64,000 nucleotides of DNA. Origin: Lineus longissimus. Taxonomy: Eukaryota > Nemertea > Pilidiophora > Heteronemertea > Lineidae. Shown piece after piece: positions 20,666 through 32,139 of this stretch. Each line of letters starts with the position of its first letter. Positions within the stretch are counted from its first letter, which is position 1. Under the pieces are notes generated by a model. The model saw nothing but the letters and a program-made list of their open reading frames with translations. It was not told the origin of the DNA and did not search any database. The stretch spans positions 2,048,001 through 2,112,000 of the forward strand of contig NC_088325.1 in NCBI RefSeq assembly GCF_910592395.1, read 5' to 3'. The position numbers and the translations under genes are program-made.

Positions 20666-21411
20666 GGAATCGACATAGTGCTTTCTTTGTGCATTTTGCA
20701 CGTGATTCTGACACTGACTATGTTTTTGTCAATTCAAAGCATTGTAAACTTTCCTACACAAGGCCTATGGACGTCTGCAAAAGTTTCATTCAACAATCAG
20801 TTGTTTTAGTGTAGAATTGCAGAATGACCTACAAATTACCCACAACCTTGGAAGAAAATTCCTTCAAACTGTACAAAGCATTCATCTGCACTGGAAAGTG
20901 ATCTGTTCCAGATTTTGGTTGAGTGGGCAAGATCTTTCCTTAATTCCGTAACCTTTCTGGTGAACTTTAAGCAAGTTCGACTTTACATCTATGTGCAGAA
21001 GGGTTACACTCGGCCTTCAGTCCAAGCCCAACCCAGCCATCTTAACCTGTTTCAGAATTTGGTGTTATTTCTTGGAAATTTATCGTGTTTGAAGAAAAGT
21101 TTGTTGGTCATCTTGCTTCCCTTGGTCCAAAATTCTCATCAAAACACTGGCTGCCATTTTGTGGTTTTGCTTGAGTGACCAGATCTTTCTTCAATTTCAA
21201 TAACCTTTGCGTTGAACTATGAGCTAGTGGGCATCTATACTTAGCCCCCACACATCATGGGTAGTGACAGATTCTGCCTGCATTGTGGCCAGCACTGAGA
21301 ACCTGGGGGTATTTTCTTGGCCTAAATAAGCACAACGCTGGAAATCCTACCATTTCGTTTCAAAGTCTGTTTCGAATTTGTTAACATTCTGAGAACTGAA
21401 TTACAGTAGAA
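20666..21411. other. Unassigned intergenic stretch
   Basis: An 87-codon frame at 20915-21178 is hydrophobic and chance-like. No repeat recognised. Confidence 0.3.
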
Positions 21412-21578
21412 CCTCTCTATTATGGATACCCTCGGGACTGAAAACTGCTGTCCTTAATTGAGTGTCCTGATTATATAGGTCAAATTGAATGGAAACAATC
21501 TATTTTGACCAAACCTAGTGTCTTAATAGAGTGGTTGTCCTTAATAGAGAGGTGTTCACTAATGGAAGTTCCACTGTA
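21412..21578 (+). mobile_element. MITE family C, full length but diverged
   Basis: Ends are TACAGTAGAACCTCTCTATT and AAGTTCCACTGTA, with TA on both sides. It is more diverged than most copies; for example GAGTGTCC replaces GAGGTGTCC. Confidence 0.75.
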
Positions 21579-21681
21579 TACTAACCAGTCAAACTCTGTA
21601 ATCTTGGCACCTCTCAACTTAGATTTTGGACAGCAATTGTCTGTCACAAGTGTGTCCTTAATACAGAGGTTTTACTGTATT
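21579..21681 (+). mobile_element. MITE family C variant fragment
   Basis: CACCTCTCAACTTAG... TGTCTGTCACAAG... CAGAGGTTTTACTGTA matches the variant half found at 26967-27052. It directly follows the full copy. Confidence 0.55.
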
Positions 21682-22129
21682 TCCCATTCACCCTGAGGTC
21701 AGCCCCAGACACGTTATCCACAATGCTGCACCACACCATGCCGATATTTGCTAATTTACATAAGCTGTTTTCCGAGGGAAACTTCTGCAAATTCTGGCTT
21801 TTATTATCAAAACTATCCAGTCACCAACAACCACTCACTAAATTTACTTCTCAAATGTTTGCCTTAAAATTCTATTTTGAGATTATGGATCAGGAACCAC
21901 AGGATTTGCATAGAGGGCAAGTTGGGGGCATAAAAACAGCTTATTTTGGGCAAATTCGTACTAAATGACCCTGAAAATGTGTTTTTCTCACAAATCTCTC
22001 AAAGTTGGAGAAATTACGAGGGGCGGAGCAGCAGGAGTGGGAAGGATAGCCAAGTCGGCAGTACCATAATTCTGGGTATCTTGACACACTAGGCTCGGGG
22101 ATCAAAATGTCTGTCTTACTGCTTGTTGT
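21682..22129. other. Unassigned intergenic stretch
   Basis: Contains an 81-codon frame without a visible domain. Nothing else recognised. Confidence 0.3.
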
Positions 22130-22353
22130 TTAAGGGGTAAGACATTTGTAATTCCTGGTGGTCCATGAAAATAGAAATGCAGTTATACACAATGCTGTAG
22201 TGCAGTTATCATGCAGGCAAATTTGTTGAAACTTGGTATTCATAGTATTAGTATATCAGTCTACACAACGGCAATGCTGAATTTATATTTAGTGCATATT
22301 TACACAATTTGAAATTTTCCAATTCAATTACAAATTCTAACGTAGACCTTTAA
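22130..22353 (-). mobile_element. MITE family I, complete, minus strand
   Basis: TTAAGGGGTAAGACA at the left and GTAGACCTTTAA at the right give TTAA at both ends. Inside, on the minus strand, is the family I order: ATATAAATT, GCCGTTGTGT, AAGTTTCAACAAATTTG, ATTGTGTATAACTGCATT, GGACCACCAGG. Confidence 0.75.
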
Positions 22354-22961
22354 CAAAAATTCCATACAATGTGCTCTTGTCTCTAAAAAAGATGTATTCA
22401 TGTGGAAGTGTGGCAGTGTCATTTAGAAGTTTACATTCATGAAACTTATGTGTCTTCCACTTCAACGCATTCTTTGTGCGTAAAGATATTTATTTCCTAA
22501 TCAAAAATATGACATATCAGTCCATCTTTGAAACAAACTTCCTGACATAAAAAGCAGGGCAGTGCAAGTACATTAAAAACATCTCAACACTGCAAGTACA
22601 CAAAAACACTGCTGTGCCAGTGCATAAAAAGCGCTGCAGTGTAACTACTGTACAAGTTGTGCACATGCATTTCATGACTGCATTCTTGTGTATGCATCCT
22701 TGTGTATAAGGCCGGCAATGTATCTTTTATTGTTTATTACAGTCTCCACACTGACCCACATCTCGCCTACAATATTGAATCGGTATCAAGTCTATCATAC
22801 ACGACCCCTGGCCTCGGATTTTTTAATCAGATCGGCTACCTGATTGGCCAATATGTTGATTTCACCCAAGGTTGACGGAACAACCTATAGAAAGTGCACA
22901 GTGTCACGTCATCTGAAATTCTGAAGGGGGTGCTATTCTTTCTCCCAAATTTACAGTTTCT
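22354..22961. repeat. AT-rich stretch with a short diverged repeat
   Basis: Around 22555-22650 a unit of roughly 30-35 bp (GCAGTGCAAGTACATTAAAAAC and relatives) recurs about three times. The rest is unassigned. Confidence 0.35.
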
Positions 22962-23110
22962 TTCTTTTCTTGAGCAATCGCTCTGCTCTTGGAGGTGTTA
23001 TTTGACAGGGAGTGTTCCCCTCCAAGGCAGGATGAGCGATTTTCCGTGCAACTATGGTTAGGCACCATTTGGGTTTATGGGCCTAGAGAGTCCGTCTTCA
23101 GGCAGATTTT
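22962..23110 (-). mobile_element. SINE-2 tail fragment
   Basis: GAGCAATCGCTCTGCTCTTGG, CCTCCAAGGCAGGATGAGCG and GGCACCATTTGGGTTTATGG match the tails at 5213-5575. Head and body are absent. Confidence 0.6.
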
Positions 23111-23755
23111 ACCGATTGATAACTGTCAAATTTCAACTCTCGTCAATATTATCTTTGGAATTTTTGTTACTTAACTTTAAAACTAACCAGAGTATTTTTC
23201 AACACACTGTAGTGACTACATAAGATAGGTTTGTGTGTTGATACACTGTGACACTTAATCAACGCAAAAGAACATTGTATGAGTAAATAAACCATCAATT
23301 AACCTTTTCTGTTGATCAAAATGTCATGGAATATGGGTTATTCCATGATTCATGTTCATAATTTAACCCTTCAGTATCATGAAGACGATAAAGCACTGAA
23401 TACATGCATGATAACAAAAATATACAAGCGTGCTTGCCTTGAATATATTTTAGATGACGCCTGGCAAACCAGGCTCTGTTTAGAGAGGTGGCATTGACAT
23501 AGTTTTATGTTTGAGCATATCATCACCACCTTCAACAGTGGTATGACAATGACAGCCAAGGGCCAGGTCCTTAGGCCTCTTGTTTTTGCTTCATTTGGGT
23601 GACCCCTGATTCGACTTGATGGGAGCAAAGTCTGGAATTTGGGTGGGAAAATGTCCCAATGATCTGCATTGTCCAGTATACTGACTTCACAGATTGCTTC
23701 AAACTGTAAAATTATTAAAATTCTGACCCCTTGCTACCAGTAAAGTTGAATATCT
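23111..23755. other. Unassigned intergenic stretch
   Basis: Two opposed frames near 23.3-23.6 kb show no domain. Nothing else recognised. Confidence 0.3.
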
Positions 23756-24215
23756 GGACTCGATAAAGCACTGTCTTTATAGTACAGGCTGCCTTCAGCT
23801 TCCTCTTGATTTCTCCTCTCTGCAATCTCCTTGCTGCCTGTGAAGAGGAATTTCTGAACTTGATAAAACCGGAAAAATGGTATTTCTTGACTTGATAAAA
23901 CAGGAAAAGTGGAATTTCTGGACTTGATAAAACAGAAAAAGTGGAATTACTTGACTTGATAAAACAGAAAAAATGGAGTTTTTGGACTTTATAAAGCAAG
24001 GAAAGTGGAATTACTTGACTTGATAAAACAGGAAAAGTGGAATTTCTAGACTTGATAAAACAGGAAAAGTGAAATTTCCTAACTTGATAAAACAGGAAAA
24101 GTGGATTTTCTTGACTTGATAAAACAGGAAAAGTGGAATATATGGACTTGATAAAACAGGAAAACACTGTCTTTATTCTGCTTCCTCTCCATTTCTCCGC
24201 TCTCTTTGTCCGCCA
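23756..24215 (+). repeat. 32-bp minisatellite bracketed by a flanking repeat
   Basis: The unit near ACTTGATAAAACAGGAAAAG recurs about ten times from 23858 to 24168 at a 32-bp period. On the left lies CACTGTCTTTATAGTACAGG... GCTTCCTCTTGATTTCTCC, and on the right CACTGTCTTTATTCTGCTTC... CCATTTCTCC. The array therefore sits between two direct copies of one flank. The 178-codon minus frame is this array read as protein. Confidence 0.8.
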
Positions 24216-24521
24216 TCTCGGAAAAGTGCCATATGTGCGTTGTTGATTCACCCGCCATGCATCTCCGCTGTGTTAATTGAATCGTATTCCATGATAGAAT
24301 ATGCGATAATCCTCTAATGGATGCCCTATTGTCATCGTCATCATCCTCAGAGAGACAATTCATTAGCGAGAGATATCCTTTCTTAAACCCTGCTTGACGT
24401 CTTTTGAAAGTTAAGTCATACTCTCACATTCTGTTAAGCTGTAATGTGTACGACAAAGGAATATTCAGCTTGTTGTCTCATCTATCTTTCTTGAGAAGCG
24501 AAAAGAGAATGTCATATCAAA
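24216..24521. other. Unassigned spacer
   Basis: Nothing recognised. Confidence 0.3.
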
Positions 24522-24642
24522 TACGGTAGAACCTCTTTATTAAGGACACCCTTGGGACAATTGCTGTCCTTAATAGAGAGGTGTCCTGATTAGAGAGGTC
24601 AAGTTGAATGGAAACAACCAATTTGGGACCAAAACTGGTGGG
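24522..24642 (+). mobile_element. MITE family C, right end missing
   Basis: It begins TACGGTAGAACCTCTTTATT and runs to CCAATTTGGGACCAAAACTG, then breaks into the palindromic array that follows. Confidence 0.7.
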
Positions 24643-25260
24643 TCCCCCATCATATATCCAATGATGGTGCGTCCCATTTTAATACGCAAAAGCAGCAAAG
24701 TACAAACCTAGTCTGAGTGACAATCTTCAGATTTCTGAAAAATAAGAATCTTCAATTCTAATGTAAATTCTTCGATGGCCAGTCAAAAGTTCTATGACGA
24801 AGTTCATCATAGAGTCAATGATACATGCCCACAGTAGAATCTATGATGATTACTATCCATCATAGATTCTATCATGGCCCATGGCCCATAGTACATATGA
24901 CCATGTGTTTTCCATCACTGATTCTATGATGGAGATTCTCCATTATAGGATCATTGATGGCACATGGTAGAATCTATGATGATTACTATCCATCATAGAT
25001 TCTATCATGGTCCATAGCCCATAGTACATATGACCATGTGTTTTCCATCACTGATTCTATGATGGAGATTCTCCATTATAGGATCAGTGATGGCACATGG
25101 TAGAATCTATGATGATTACTATCCATCATAGATTCTATCACGGCCCATGGCCAAGAGTACATATGACCATGTGTTTTCCATCACTGATTCTATGATGATA
25201 AAATCCATCATAGATTCAGAATCTATGATGATAAAATCCATCATAGATTCTATGACCTAA
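24643..25260. repeat. Palindrome-rich satellite, about 133-bp unit, three copies
   Basis: AGTAGAATCTATGATGATTA or GGTAGAATCTATGATGATTA occurs at about 24832, 24966 and 25099. Each unit is built from inverted pieces such as CTATGATG...CATCATAG. At 25206-25230 two 12-bp arms (CATCATAGATTC and its complement) face each other around one base. Confidence 0.8.
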
Positions 25261-25510
25261 ACTTTTGCCTTCATGGCAGACCAACAGCGTGAAACTATAC
25301 AAGGTACTGGTTTCTTCTAGAATATCATCTGATTCATGTGATATTGGCTTGTAATGTTACCTTCTTTGTCTTCGATATTCCAAGCAACATTGCCACAAGC
25401 TATTTGTTTAGAAATGAATAGTTTAGAAATATTGCAAAAAGTAATGCACGTCAGTGTTTGATATGGCCTGAGGCGATGCATTGTTTGAGCATTGCACTGT
25501 ATAATACAAG
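25261..25510. other. Unassigned spacer
   Basis: Nothing recognised. Confidence 0.3.
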
Positions 25511-25882
25511 TATAGTAGAACCTCCCTTAGCGGACACCTCTCTATTAGGGACAACTTCTCAATCAAGGACACTAGTTTTGCTCCCAAATTGGTTACATAC
25601 ATACATACATAATGAAATTTATATAACGCTGTATCCAGCGATGCAATCTCCGCTCAAAGCGCTTTACAATAATAGAGAAACTGATCAAAGATCAAAGATG
25701 AAAGACCCTCCCAAACAGATGAGTCTTCAGGAGGGCCTTGAATGCAGTTAGGTCGTTTCCATTCAGGCCTTGGATGTAAAGGTTGTTTCCATTCAACCTG
25801 ACCTCTCTACTCAGGACACCTCACTATTAAGGACAGCACTTGTCAGTCCCGAGGGTGCCCTTATTAGAGAGGTTCTACTGTA
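25511..25882 (-). mobile_element. MITE family C split by a LINE 3' end
   Basis: The left part is TATAGTAGAACCTCCCTTAG to CTCCCAAATTGGTT. The right part resumes at 25781 as GGTTGTTTCCATTCAACC and ends GAGGTTCTACTGTA. GGTT is present on both sides of the insert. Confidence 0.8.
25595..25780 (-). mobile_element. Non-LTR retrotransposon 3' end, minus strand
   Basis: On the minus strand a frame ends with TAFKALLKTHLFGRVFHL followed by a stop. This is the F-K-x-L-L-K-x-H-L-F pattern common at the C-terminus of CR1/L2-like reverse transcriptase proteins. A short 3' UTR with AAAGCGCTTTGAGCGGAG and a terminal (ATGT)n tract follow. Strongly 5'-truncated, as is usual for LINEs. Confidence 0.7.
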
Positions 25883-25911
25883 TTCATAGAACCTGAGGCT
25901 TCATTTAAAAC

Positions 25912-26073
25912 AAAGCTCAACATTGCCGTAGTGTAAACAGATATACAAATACATGTACTATAAATACCAAGTTTCAGCAAATTTGGATGCATAATAACTG
26001 CACTACGGCATTGTGTATAACTGCATTTCTATTTTCCTGGACCACCAGTAATTATGAACGGCGTACCCCTTAA
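25912..26073 (+). mobile_element. MITE family I, right part
   Basis: From about AACATTGCCGTAG through AAGTTTCAGCAAATTTGG and CTGGACCACCAGTAATTATG to GGCGTACCCCTTAA. The left TTAA end is missing. Confidence 0.7.
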
Positions 26074-26691
26074 ATGCACTCCGTTACATCCACTATGTCG
26101 TTACGCAGCGATACGTTACAATACGTTACGTCTCGATGATTATTTCATTTACTTGGATGCACTGCCATGGATGCGTTGCGTTTGGACGGGTGAGTCATCA
26201 TGCGCACATCACCTAGGAGACGAGTCAAAGGAGTATTAGTTAATCACGGCTGACTCTAATCTGTCTGAGATTCAATTGTTAATGAATAAGGCCAAAAAAA
26301 GAAGAAAACGTTTCTGTTGCGAGAATGGTCTGATTCAGTTGTTCTCCATTAAGGCCAAAAAAGAATTAGTATTGTTATCAAATCAAATGGTTTAATCTGA
26401 AAAAACAAAGTAATTATGTACCGGAAGTTATTTCAGAATGTAAGCTTTTGAATTTTCTTAGTCACTGTGACACAATGTACTCGCATGGTGTTATGAACAT
26501 TGCGTTTTTGTCTGAAAATGTTAGCGTTGCCCAAAGGCAATTGACATGATTCATGAATATGATTGAACTTTCGAACAGAGGTTCTTTCAGAAAATACTGC
26601 CATTGTTGTAAGCTGAACATAAAATCAAATCTATTACAATCAATGTTTTGTGATTGTGGTGAATGATTTACTTAGCTGTGGTGGTGTAACA
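26074..26691. other. Unassigned intergenic stretch
   Basis: AGGCCAAAAAA occurs twice, near 26290 and 26352. Nothing else recognised. Confidence 0.3.
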
Positions 26692-27052
26692 TACAGTGGA
26701 AGTTTTCTAAGTGGACACCACTGTTTACAGGACACCCTTTCTATTAGGGACAGAGATTTTGGTCTTGAATGGGTTAGTTCTATATACAGTAGAACCTCTC
26801 TATTAAGGACACCCTTGGGACTGACTAGCGCTGTCCTTAATAGAGAGGTGTCCTGATTAGAGAGGTCAAATTGAATGGAAATGACCAATTTGGGACCAAA
26901 ACGAGTGTCCTTGATAGAGAGGTTGTCCTTAATAGAGAGGTGTCTGCTATGGGAGGTTCCACTGTAGTTTGACCTCTGTAATCTGGACACCTCTCAATTA
27001 AGGACAGTATTGTCATTTGCAAAGGTGTCCTTATAGAGAGGTTCTTCTGCAT
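26692..27052 (-). mobile_element. MITE family C variant, outer element of a nested pair
   Basis: The left part TACAGTGGAAGTTTTCTAAG...GGGTTAGTTCTATA and the right part GTTTGACCTCTGTAATCTGG...GAGAGGTTCTTCTG form one element when the inner copy is removed. The join falls at TA. Confidence 0.65.
26785..26966 (+). mobile_element. MITE family C, inner element of a nested pair
   Basis: A full copy from TACAGTAGAACCTCTCTATT to GGGAGGTTCCACTGTA, lying within the outer copy at a TA. Sequence is close to the reference copy at 17373. Confidence 0.8.
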
Positions 27053-27473
27053 GGAACAGGCGCAGATGAATTGATAAATTTATAAATGCCAACATTGATT
27101 ATTTTTTTGATTGATTGATTGAATTGGTCTTGTATGTGGTAATTCAAGCTGGAATTTTGACTGACTCCTCTATGTTGCACCCTGTGTGCCACCCAACCTC
27201 CTCCTTAGTACGTCTTGGAAATTATTAGTGAGATCATTCCACAAGTAGTTTGATGGATTTCAGAAAGTTCGATGGGTGGGCTTTGGAGGCTGAGTTAACC
27301 TGGGGAAGCATATCTCCTTAGCTGTGCTGTTGAGGATTGATGGAAAACAGCCCAGAATAGGAGGCTGACCACACAGGTGGTGTGGGATTTGTGAAATTAA
27401 TTTAAAGATTTTCTTTACTTACTCCATTTTAAAATCGGAATAAATTATTCCTTATGCAAATTGAGACGGGTGA
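27053..27473. other. Unassigned spacer
   Basis: A GATT microsatellite lies near 27107-27121. Otherwise nothing recognised. Confidence 0.35.
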
Positions 27474-27740
27474 CCATATGCCTGGAGGGTGTTTTTATCA
27501 CTCACTCTCCACACATGCACCATTTGCAGTCATATGGGTGGAGAGTGGTTTATCCATCACTCTCCACACATGCACCATTTGCAAACAATATGCCTGGAGA
27601 TTGGTTTGTCCTTCACTCTCCACACATAACATACCTGGTGAGTGATTTATACATCACTTCCAATACATGCACCATTTGCAGTCATATGCGTGGAGAGTGG
27701 TTTATCCATAACTCTCCACACATGCATCACATGGAAGCAT
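27474..27740 (+). repeat. Hairpin-containing satellite, about 57-bp unit, 4-5 copies
   Basis: Units start CATATG(C/G)(C/G)TGGAG at about 27474, 27531, 27588 and 27684, with one short diverged unit between. Each contains GGAGAGTGG...CACTCTCC, which can fold into a small hairpin. Confidence 0.75.
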
Positions 27741-29043
27741 CATGCCTGGAGCATGGCATCCAACATCTGAAGATATGTACCTTGAGTTTGAAATTAATCC
27801 ATCAGCTGTTTTATTTACCTTGCTAAGTTTATAAACTTTCCATGTAGTGTGCTCATCCATGTTGGCCTAAGATGTTTATTTTTTGGTATAAAATATTGCT
27901 CAGTAATATGGCAGTCTTTTTCAGTAGTCATATACTACTAGCTGAGCGGGGAATCTACGTTCATCTATGTTATAGTCAGTTACAATCACCAGGATGAAAT
28001 GGAGTAGGCCTTGTAGATGCCATATTGGGGTTCATTCCACATCCCCTGCCCAAGGACACACACAGATTTGGGATCTTGGTAGTCTGAAGCGAGCAGTCTT
28101 GAATAACGCTGCATGAGAACAGATGGAAATTTGTTTTTTAACTTTTGGGTAAAGATCAGAAAAAATCCAGACAAAAATTTCTTATTCTACAAAACGAAAT
28201 GGAAATTTATGCAGTTTTTGCCACCAGTTAGTAAGGCAGCCTTTTGGGGGAAAAACTATCATAAAAAGTTAATAAAAATTACCTTCTGTGTTGCATATTT
28301 TGAGCATGTTTCATCTATTCAGGACAGGAAGTTCTTGGATCCGCCCCCTACCCCATATTTTAGGGTTTAGACACCAACAAAATAGCATACTGTTGAATTT
28401 TCAAACGCGCTGCATTCAGCTTCAGTAAACTTTTGTCAGCAGTGAATCTTCAATGGGGTTCGTTTCAATCTAAGTATGGATGAATTGCATGTACATTTAG
28501 TATTATGTGATGTACAGTTAATTCAGGTAGTCTTAAAGTGGAACCGGGTTAAAATATGATTGTGAAAATAATGATAACATGATAATGGCTGGTTGAATGT
28601 CCGTGTGTAATTTACGAAAAATCCCAACAAACGATTTTTAAAGCGCAGAGCGCACAAATTGTCCGCATTTTTCTCGGACTTATTGTCTGATTTTTACCTA
28701 TTCAGATCGGAGCGCATCACGGACAATGGGCAAGTCTTCCCGAAGCTAAAAACGAGATAATGCGCGTGATTTCGCCATATGGCCCCCTGCTCGGCCCATT
28801 CATCGTCTGTTACGGCCATGCAGCATCACTTTTGATACTTTTCAAAACATGTCGCCATTCTGCGGATCCAGGGCTGTTTGCCAAAAATGGTGGCTCTGCT
28901 GTGGGGCATTTGCACTCCCTTTGAGGTGACCTCCATTACAGAATCATCTGTTCTGATCTGCTCTTGTATCTTTGCTCGACTCCTCGTCCAAAATAAAAAT
29001 GCATTTCAAGTCCTTTCACTTCATAATTTGATGTTTTACGATT
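27741..29043. other. Unassigned intergenic stretch
   Basis: No gene or repeat family recognised. Frames of 60-85 codons near 28.0-28.4 kb have no domain. Confidence 0.3.
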
Positions 29044-29199
29044 TAACCTCTCTATTAAGGACACCCTCGGGACTGACAAGTGTTGTCGTTAATAGAGAGG
29101 TGTCCTGATTAGAGAGATCAAATTGAATGGAAAAGCCAATTTTGGACCAAACCTAGTGTCCTTTATAGAGAGGTGTCCGCTAAGGGAGGTTCCACTGTA
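29044..29199 (+). mobile_element. MITE family C, left tip missing
   Basis: It starts within the left end at AACCTCTCTATTAAGGACAC and finishes AGGGAGGTTCCACTGTA. The segment TAGAGAGGTTGTCCTTAA of the right half is absent, so one internal unit has been lost. Confidence 0.75.
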
Positions 29200-29329
29200 T
29201 ATCCTAATCGAGTTTTTTGTATCGGTGCTCTTTGAAGAACCTGTTCCCAGACAAAATAGTCTTTATATTGATACCAGTCAAGGGCTATTTCTGAATCGAG
29301 ATTTATCCATGCACCCAATTCCCCCCAAC
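29200..29329. other. Spacer
   Basis: Nothing recognised. Confidence 0.3.
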
Positions 29330-30760
29330 ATACCTGTTTGTAATCAATTAGCTGGTTGGTTACATAAGACTTGATCTTTACAAGTAAAGCTCATAGCTTG
29401 TTGATGATAAACATACCAGCTTGATGAGGCCATCAACAAGAGGCCCATGGGCCTGGTGCTCAGCTTACAAATTCAAGGCCGAAGACAGGTCCATGGCACA
29501 AATCAAAATTGTCTTGGTCTTGAGTCATCCAGTGCACCAAATCCCTCCTACAGATTCATGTTTGTAATCTATTAGCTGATTGGTTATGTAAGGCATGGTC
29601 TTCAAAAGAGTAGCTCTTAGCTCATTGATGATGAATGTACCAACAAAGAGGCCTCTGGGCCTTGCACTCAGCTGACAAATTCAACGCCGAACACTTGGAC
29701 CAAAATATCGGGCCCAAGTCAAAGTTGTCTATGATTCTCAAAGACTCATCCAGTGCACCAAATCCCTCCTACAGGTTCATGTTTAGAATCTTATTAGCTG
29801 GGTGGTTATGTAAGGCATGGTCTTCAAAAGAAAGTAGCTCTTAGCTCATTGATGATGAATGTACCAACAAAGAGGCCTGTGGACTTTCCATTCAGATGAC
29901 AAATTCAACGTCGAACACTTGGGCCAAAATCCCCAGCCGAAGTCAAAGTTGTCTATGATTCTCAAAGACCCATCCAGTGGCACACCAAATCCCTCCTACA
30001 GATTCATGTTTAGAATCTATTAGCTGGGTGGTTATGTAAGGCATGATCTTCAGAAGAAAGTAGCTCTTAGCTCATTGATGATGAATGTACCAACAAAGAG
30101 GCCTCTGGGCCTTGCACTCAGCTGACAAATTCAACCCCGAACACTTGGGCCAAAATCCCTGGCCCAAGTCAAAGTTGTGTATGATTCTCAAAGACCCATC
30201 CAGTGGCACACCAAATCCCTCCTACAGATTCATGTTTAGAATCTATTAGCTGGGTGGTTATGTAAGGCATGATCTTCAGAAGAAAGTAGCTCTTAGCTCA
30301 TTGATGATGAATGTACCAACAAAGAGGCCTCTGGCCTTGCACTCAGCTGACAAATTCAAAGCCGAACACTTGGGCAGAAGTCCCCAGCCCAAGTCAAAGT
30401 TGTCTATGATTCTCAAAGACTCATCCAGATTCATGTTTGTAATCAGTTGGCTGGTTGGTTATGTACGGCATGGTCTTCAAAAGAAAGTATCTCTTAGCTC
30501 ATTGATGATGAATGTACCAACAAAGAGGCCTCTGGGCCTTGCACTCAGCTGACAAATTCAAAGCCGAACACTTGGGCAGAAGTCCCCAGCCCAAGTCAAA
30601 GTTGTCTATGATTCTCAAAGACCCATCCAGTGGCACATCAAATCCCTCCTACAGATTCATGTTTAGAATCTATTAGCTGGGTGGTTATGTAAGGCATGAT
30701 CTTCACAAGTGTAGTTTTTCGCTTGTTGATTGATAAACATAGCGGCTTAATGGGGCTATA
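29330..30760 (+). repeat. Satellite, about 226-bp unit, about six copies
   Basis: CTCATTGATGATGAATGTACC recurs near 29620, 29845, 30071, 30297 and 30498, with diverged edge copies near 29395 and 30725. Each unit holds CAACAAAGAGGCCT, TTCAA.GCCGAACACTTGG and CCAAATCCCTCCTACAG. One unit is about 25 bp short. Central units are the most alike. Confidence 0.85.
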
Positions 30761-30806
30761 AACAAGAGCGGATCAAAATGGACTTCTCAGCTGCAGCAGA
30801 CTTCTG

Positions 30807-31028
30807 TTAAAGGGACTGTATAGGCAGCAGCTAGGCAGGCAAGATAAAGGTACAGAAAGTCGCCAATAGGTGTCTCTCACATCTCACAGTATGTCGAAAT
30901 GATTCACGCTTGTACGAGGAATATATTTAGTGCTGAATCTGACATGACCCAGGGCCCTTACTCTGTATATTAGTCACCTGAAGATGGCCAAATTAGCCCC
31001 TCTGCTCCTGCCTATAGTCCCCCTTTAA
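30807..31028 (+). mobile_element. MITE family H, complete
   Basis: TTAAAGGGACTGTATAGGCA on the left; the complement of the right end begins TTAAAGGGGGACTATAGGCA. TTAA lies at both ends. The inside includes GTCGCCAATAGGTGTCTCTC and TATATTAGTCACCTGAAGAT. Complete relative at 55675. Confidence 0.8.
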
Positions 31029-31595
31029 GGTGAGTTTTACATGAGCAATACAACGTCCTTCCACTCCTTGTGCATCATTTTCAAAGCGTTGAATTCCCAT
31101 AACATATAAAAAATTCTGACCCCATCTAAGATCTTATATTCGAGAAGTACGATTTGAGTCGAAGAGAAAATGTCTTAAAAATTGAATGGTGGTGCAGTCT
31201 CACCCAGGATCAACACAAACAAATATAGAAAACGCCTGACCTCTAATTGCATTCAATTAAAAATAGAAAGGAAAGATAATTTGATTTAATTTTATCCATT
31301 TGAGTCCCTTTCTCACCACGGTGCCCTTTTTCTTGCATAACCGACTGGTTTATCCAACTAATGGCCATCTAATGGCAGGGTTAGATTCCCTGCCCTTCAA
31401 ATTGGCCCCGCGTTTATTATGGCCTGTCACTCCAACAAGTTTGAAGGCTGGTATTTAGAGTCGGGACATCGGTCCTTCTTTGTGGATCTTGTTTCTTGCT
31501 GTGAGAAATGACGATGTTTTGTCACGGAGTTCATCTTAACCCTTTGAGAGTCGAGCCAGTTTTAGCAAGGTTTTTGCGTGTGGAAAAATGTGCTG
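31029..31595. other. Unassigned intergenic stretch
   Basis: TTAACCCTTTGAGAGTCGAG near 31537 may be a decayed family D end. Nothing else recognised. Confidence 0.3.
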
Positions 31596-31690
31596 TTAAA
31601 GGACCAGTGGTATTATCACTGGCAGTGTGACTGCGCTGTTTGAAGCCCAGTCACCTTCCATACACTTCTCATGGAAAAATATGTGATAAT
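31596..31690 (+). mobile_element. Repeat G (TTAA end)
   Basis: Starts TTAAAGGACCAGTGGTATTA and contains GCCCAGTCACCTTCCATACA. The right end is unclear. Confidence 0.5.
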
Positions 31691-31945
31691 TTCTGTCGCC
31701 ACATTGGCTAATTAACAGAGGTATTCTGAATAGTTCCGATCCAATATTAATTGAGAACAATAAACGAGTTTAGCTTTATATTTGTTCTACACCCTCTTGA
31801 CAACAAGGACATTGTTGTGAATTCGTGATTGGTTTTCAAGTGGCATTGTCTAGGGACAATAGCACTCCATGTGAAGGCGATAGAGGTTGTCAATTTCAGC
31901 CAATTATCAGATTTGGACTTAAGTGGGAACTTGGAGTTCAAACCA

Positions 31946-32113
31946 TACCGCTCTATTAATAACATCCTTGGGACTGACAGGTGCTGTCCTTAGTAGAGAG
32001 GTGTACTGATTAGAGAGGTAGAATTGAGTGGTAACAACCAGTTTCGGACCTAACCGAGTGTCCTTAAGAGAGAGTGTGTGTCCTTGATAGAGAGGTGTCC
32101 GCTAAGGGAGGTT
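31946..32113 (+). mobile_element. MITE family C, diverged
   Basis: Runs from CCGCTCTATTAATAACATCC to TCCGCTAAGGGAGGTTGTTT. Both terminal CAGT motifs have decayed. Internal motifs are in normal order. Confidence 0.65.
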
Positions 32114-32139
32114 GTTTTGTTGCTTTAGAATGGGCATTT

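Noticed and set aside
23715-24251. 178-codon minus-strand ORF
   Set aside because: It is the 32-bp minisatellite read as protein; the repeating FxLFYQV-like phrases follow the DNA unit.
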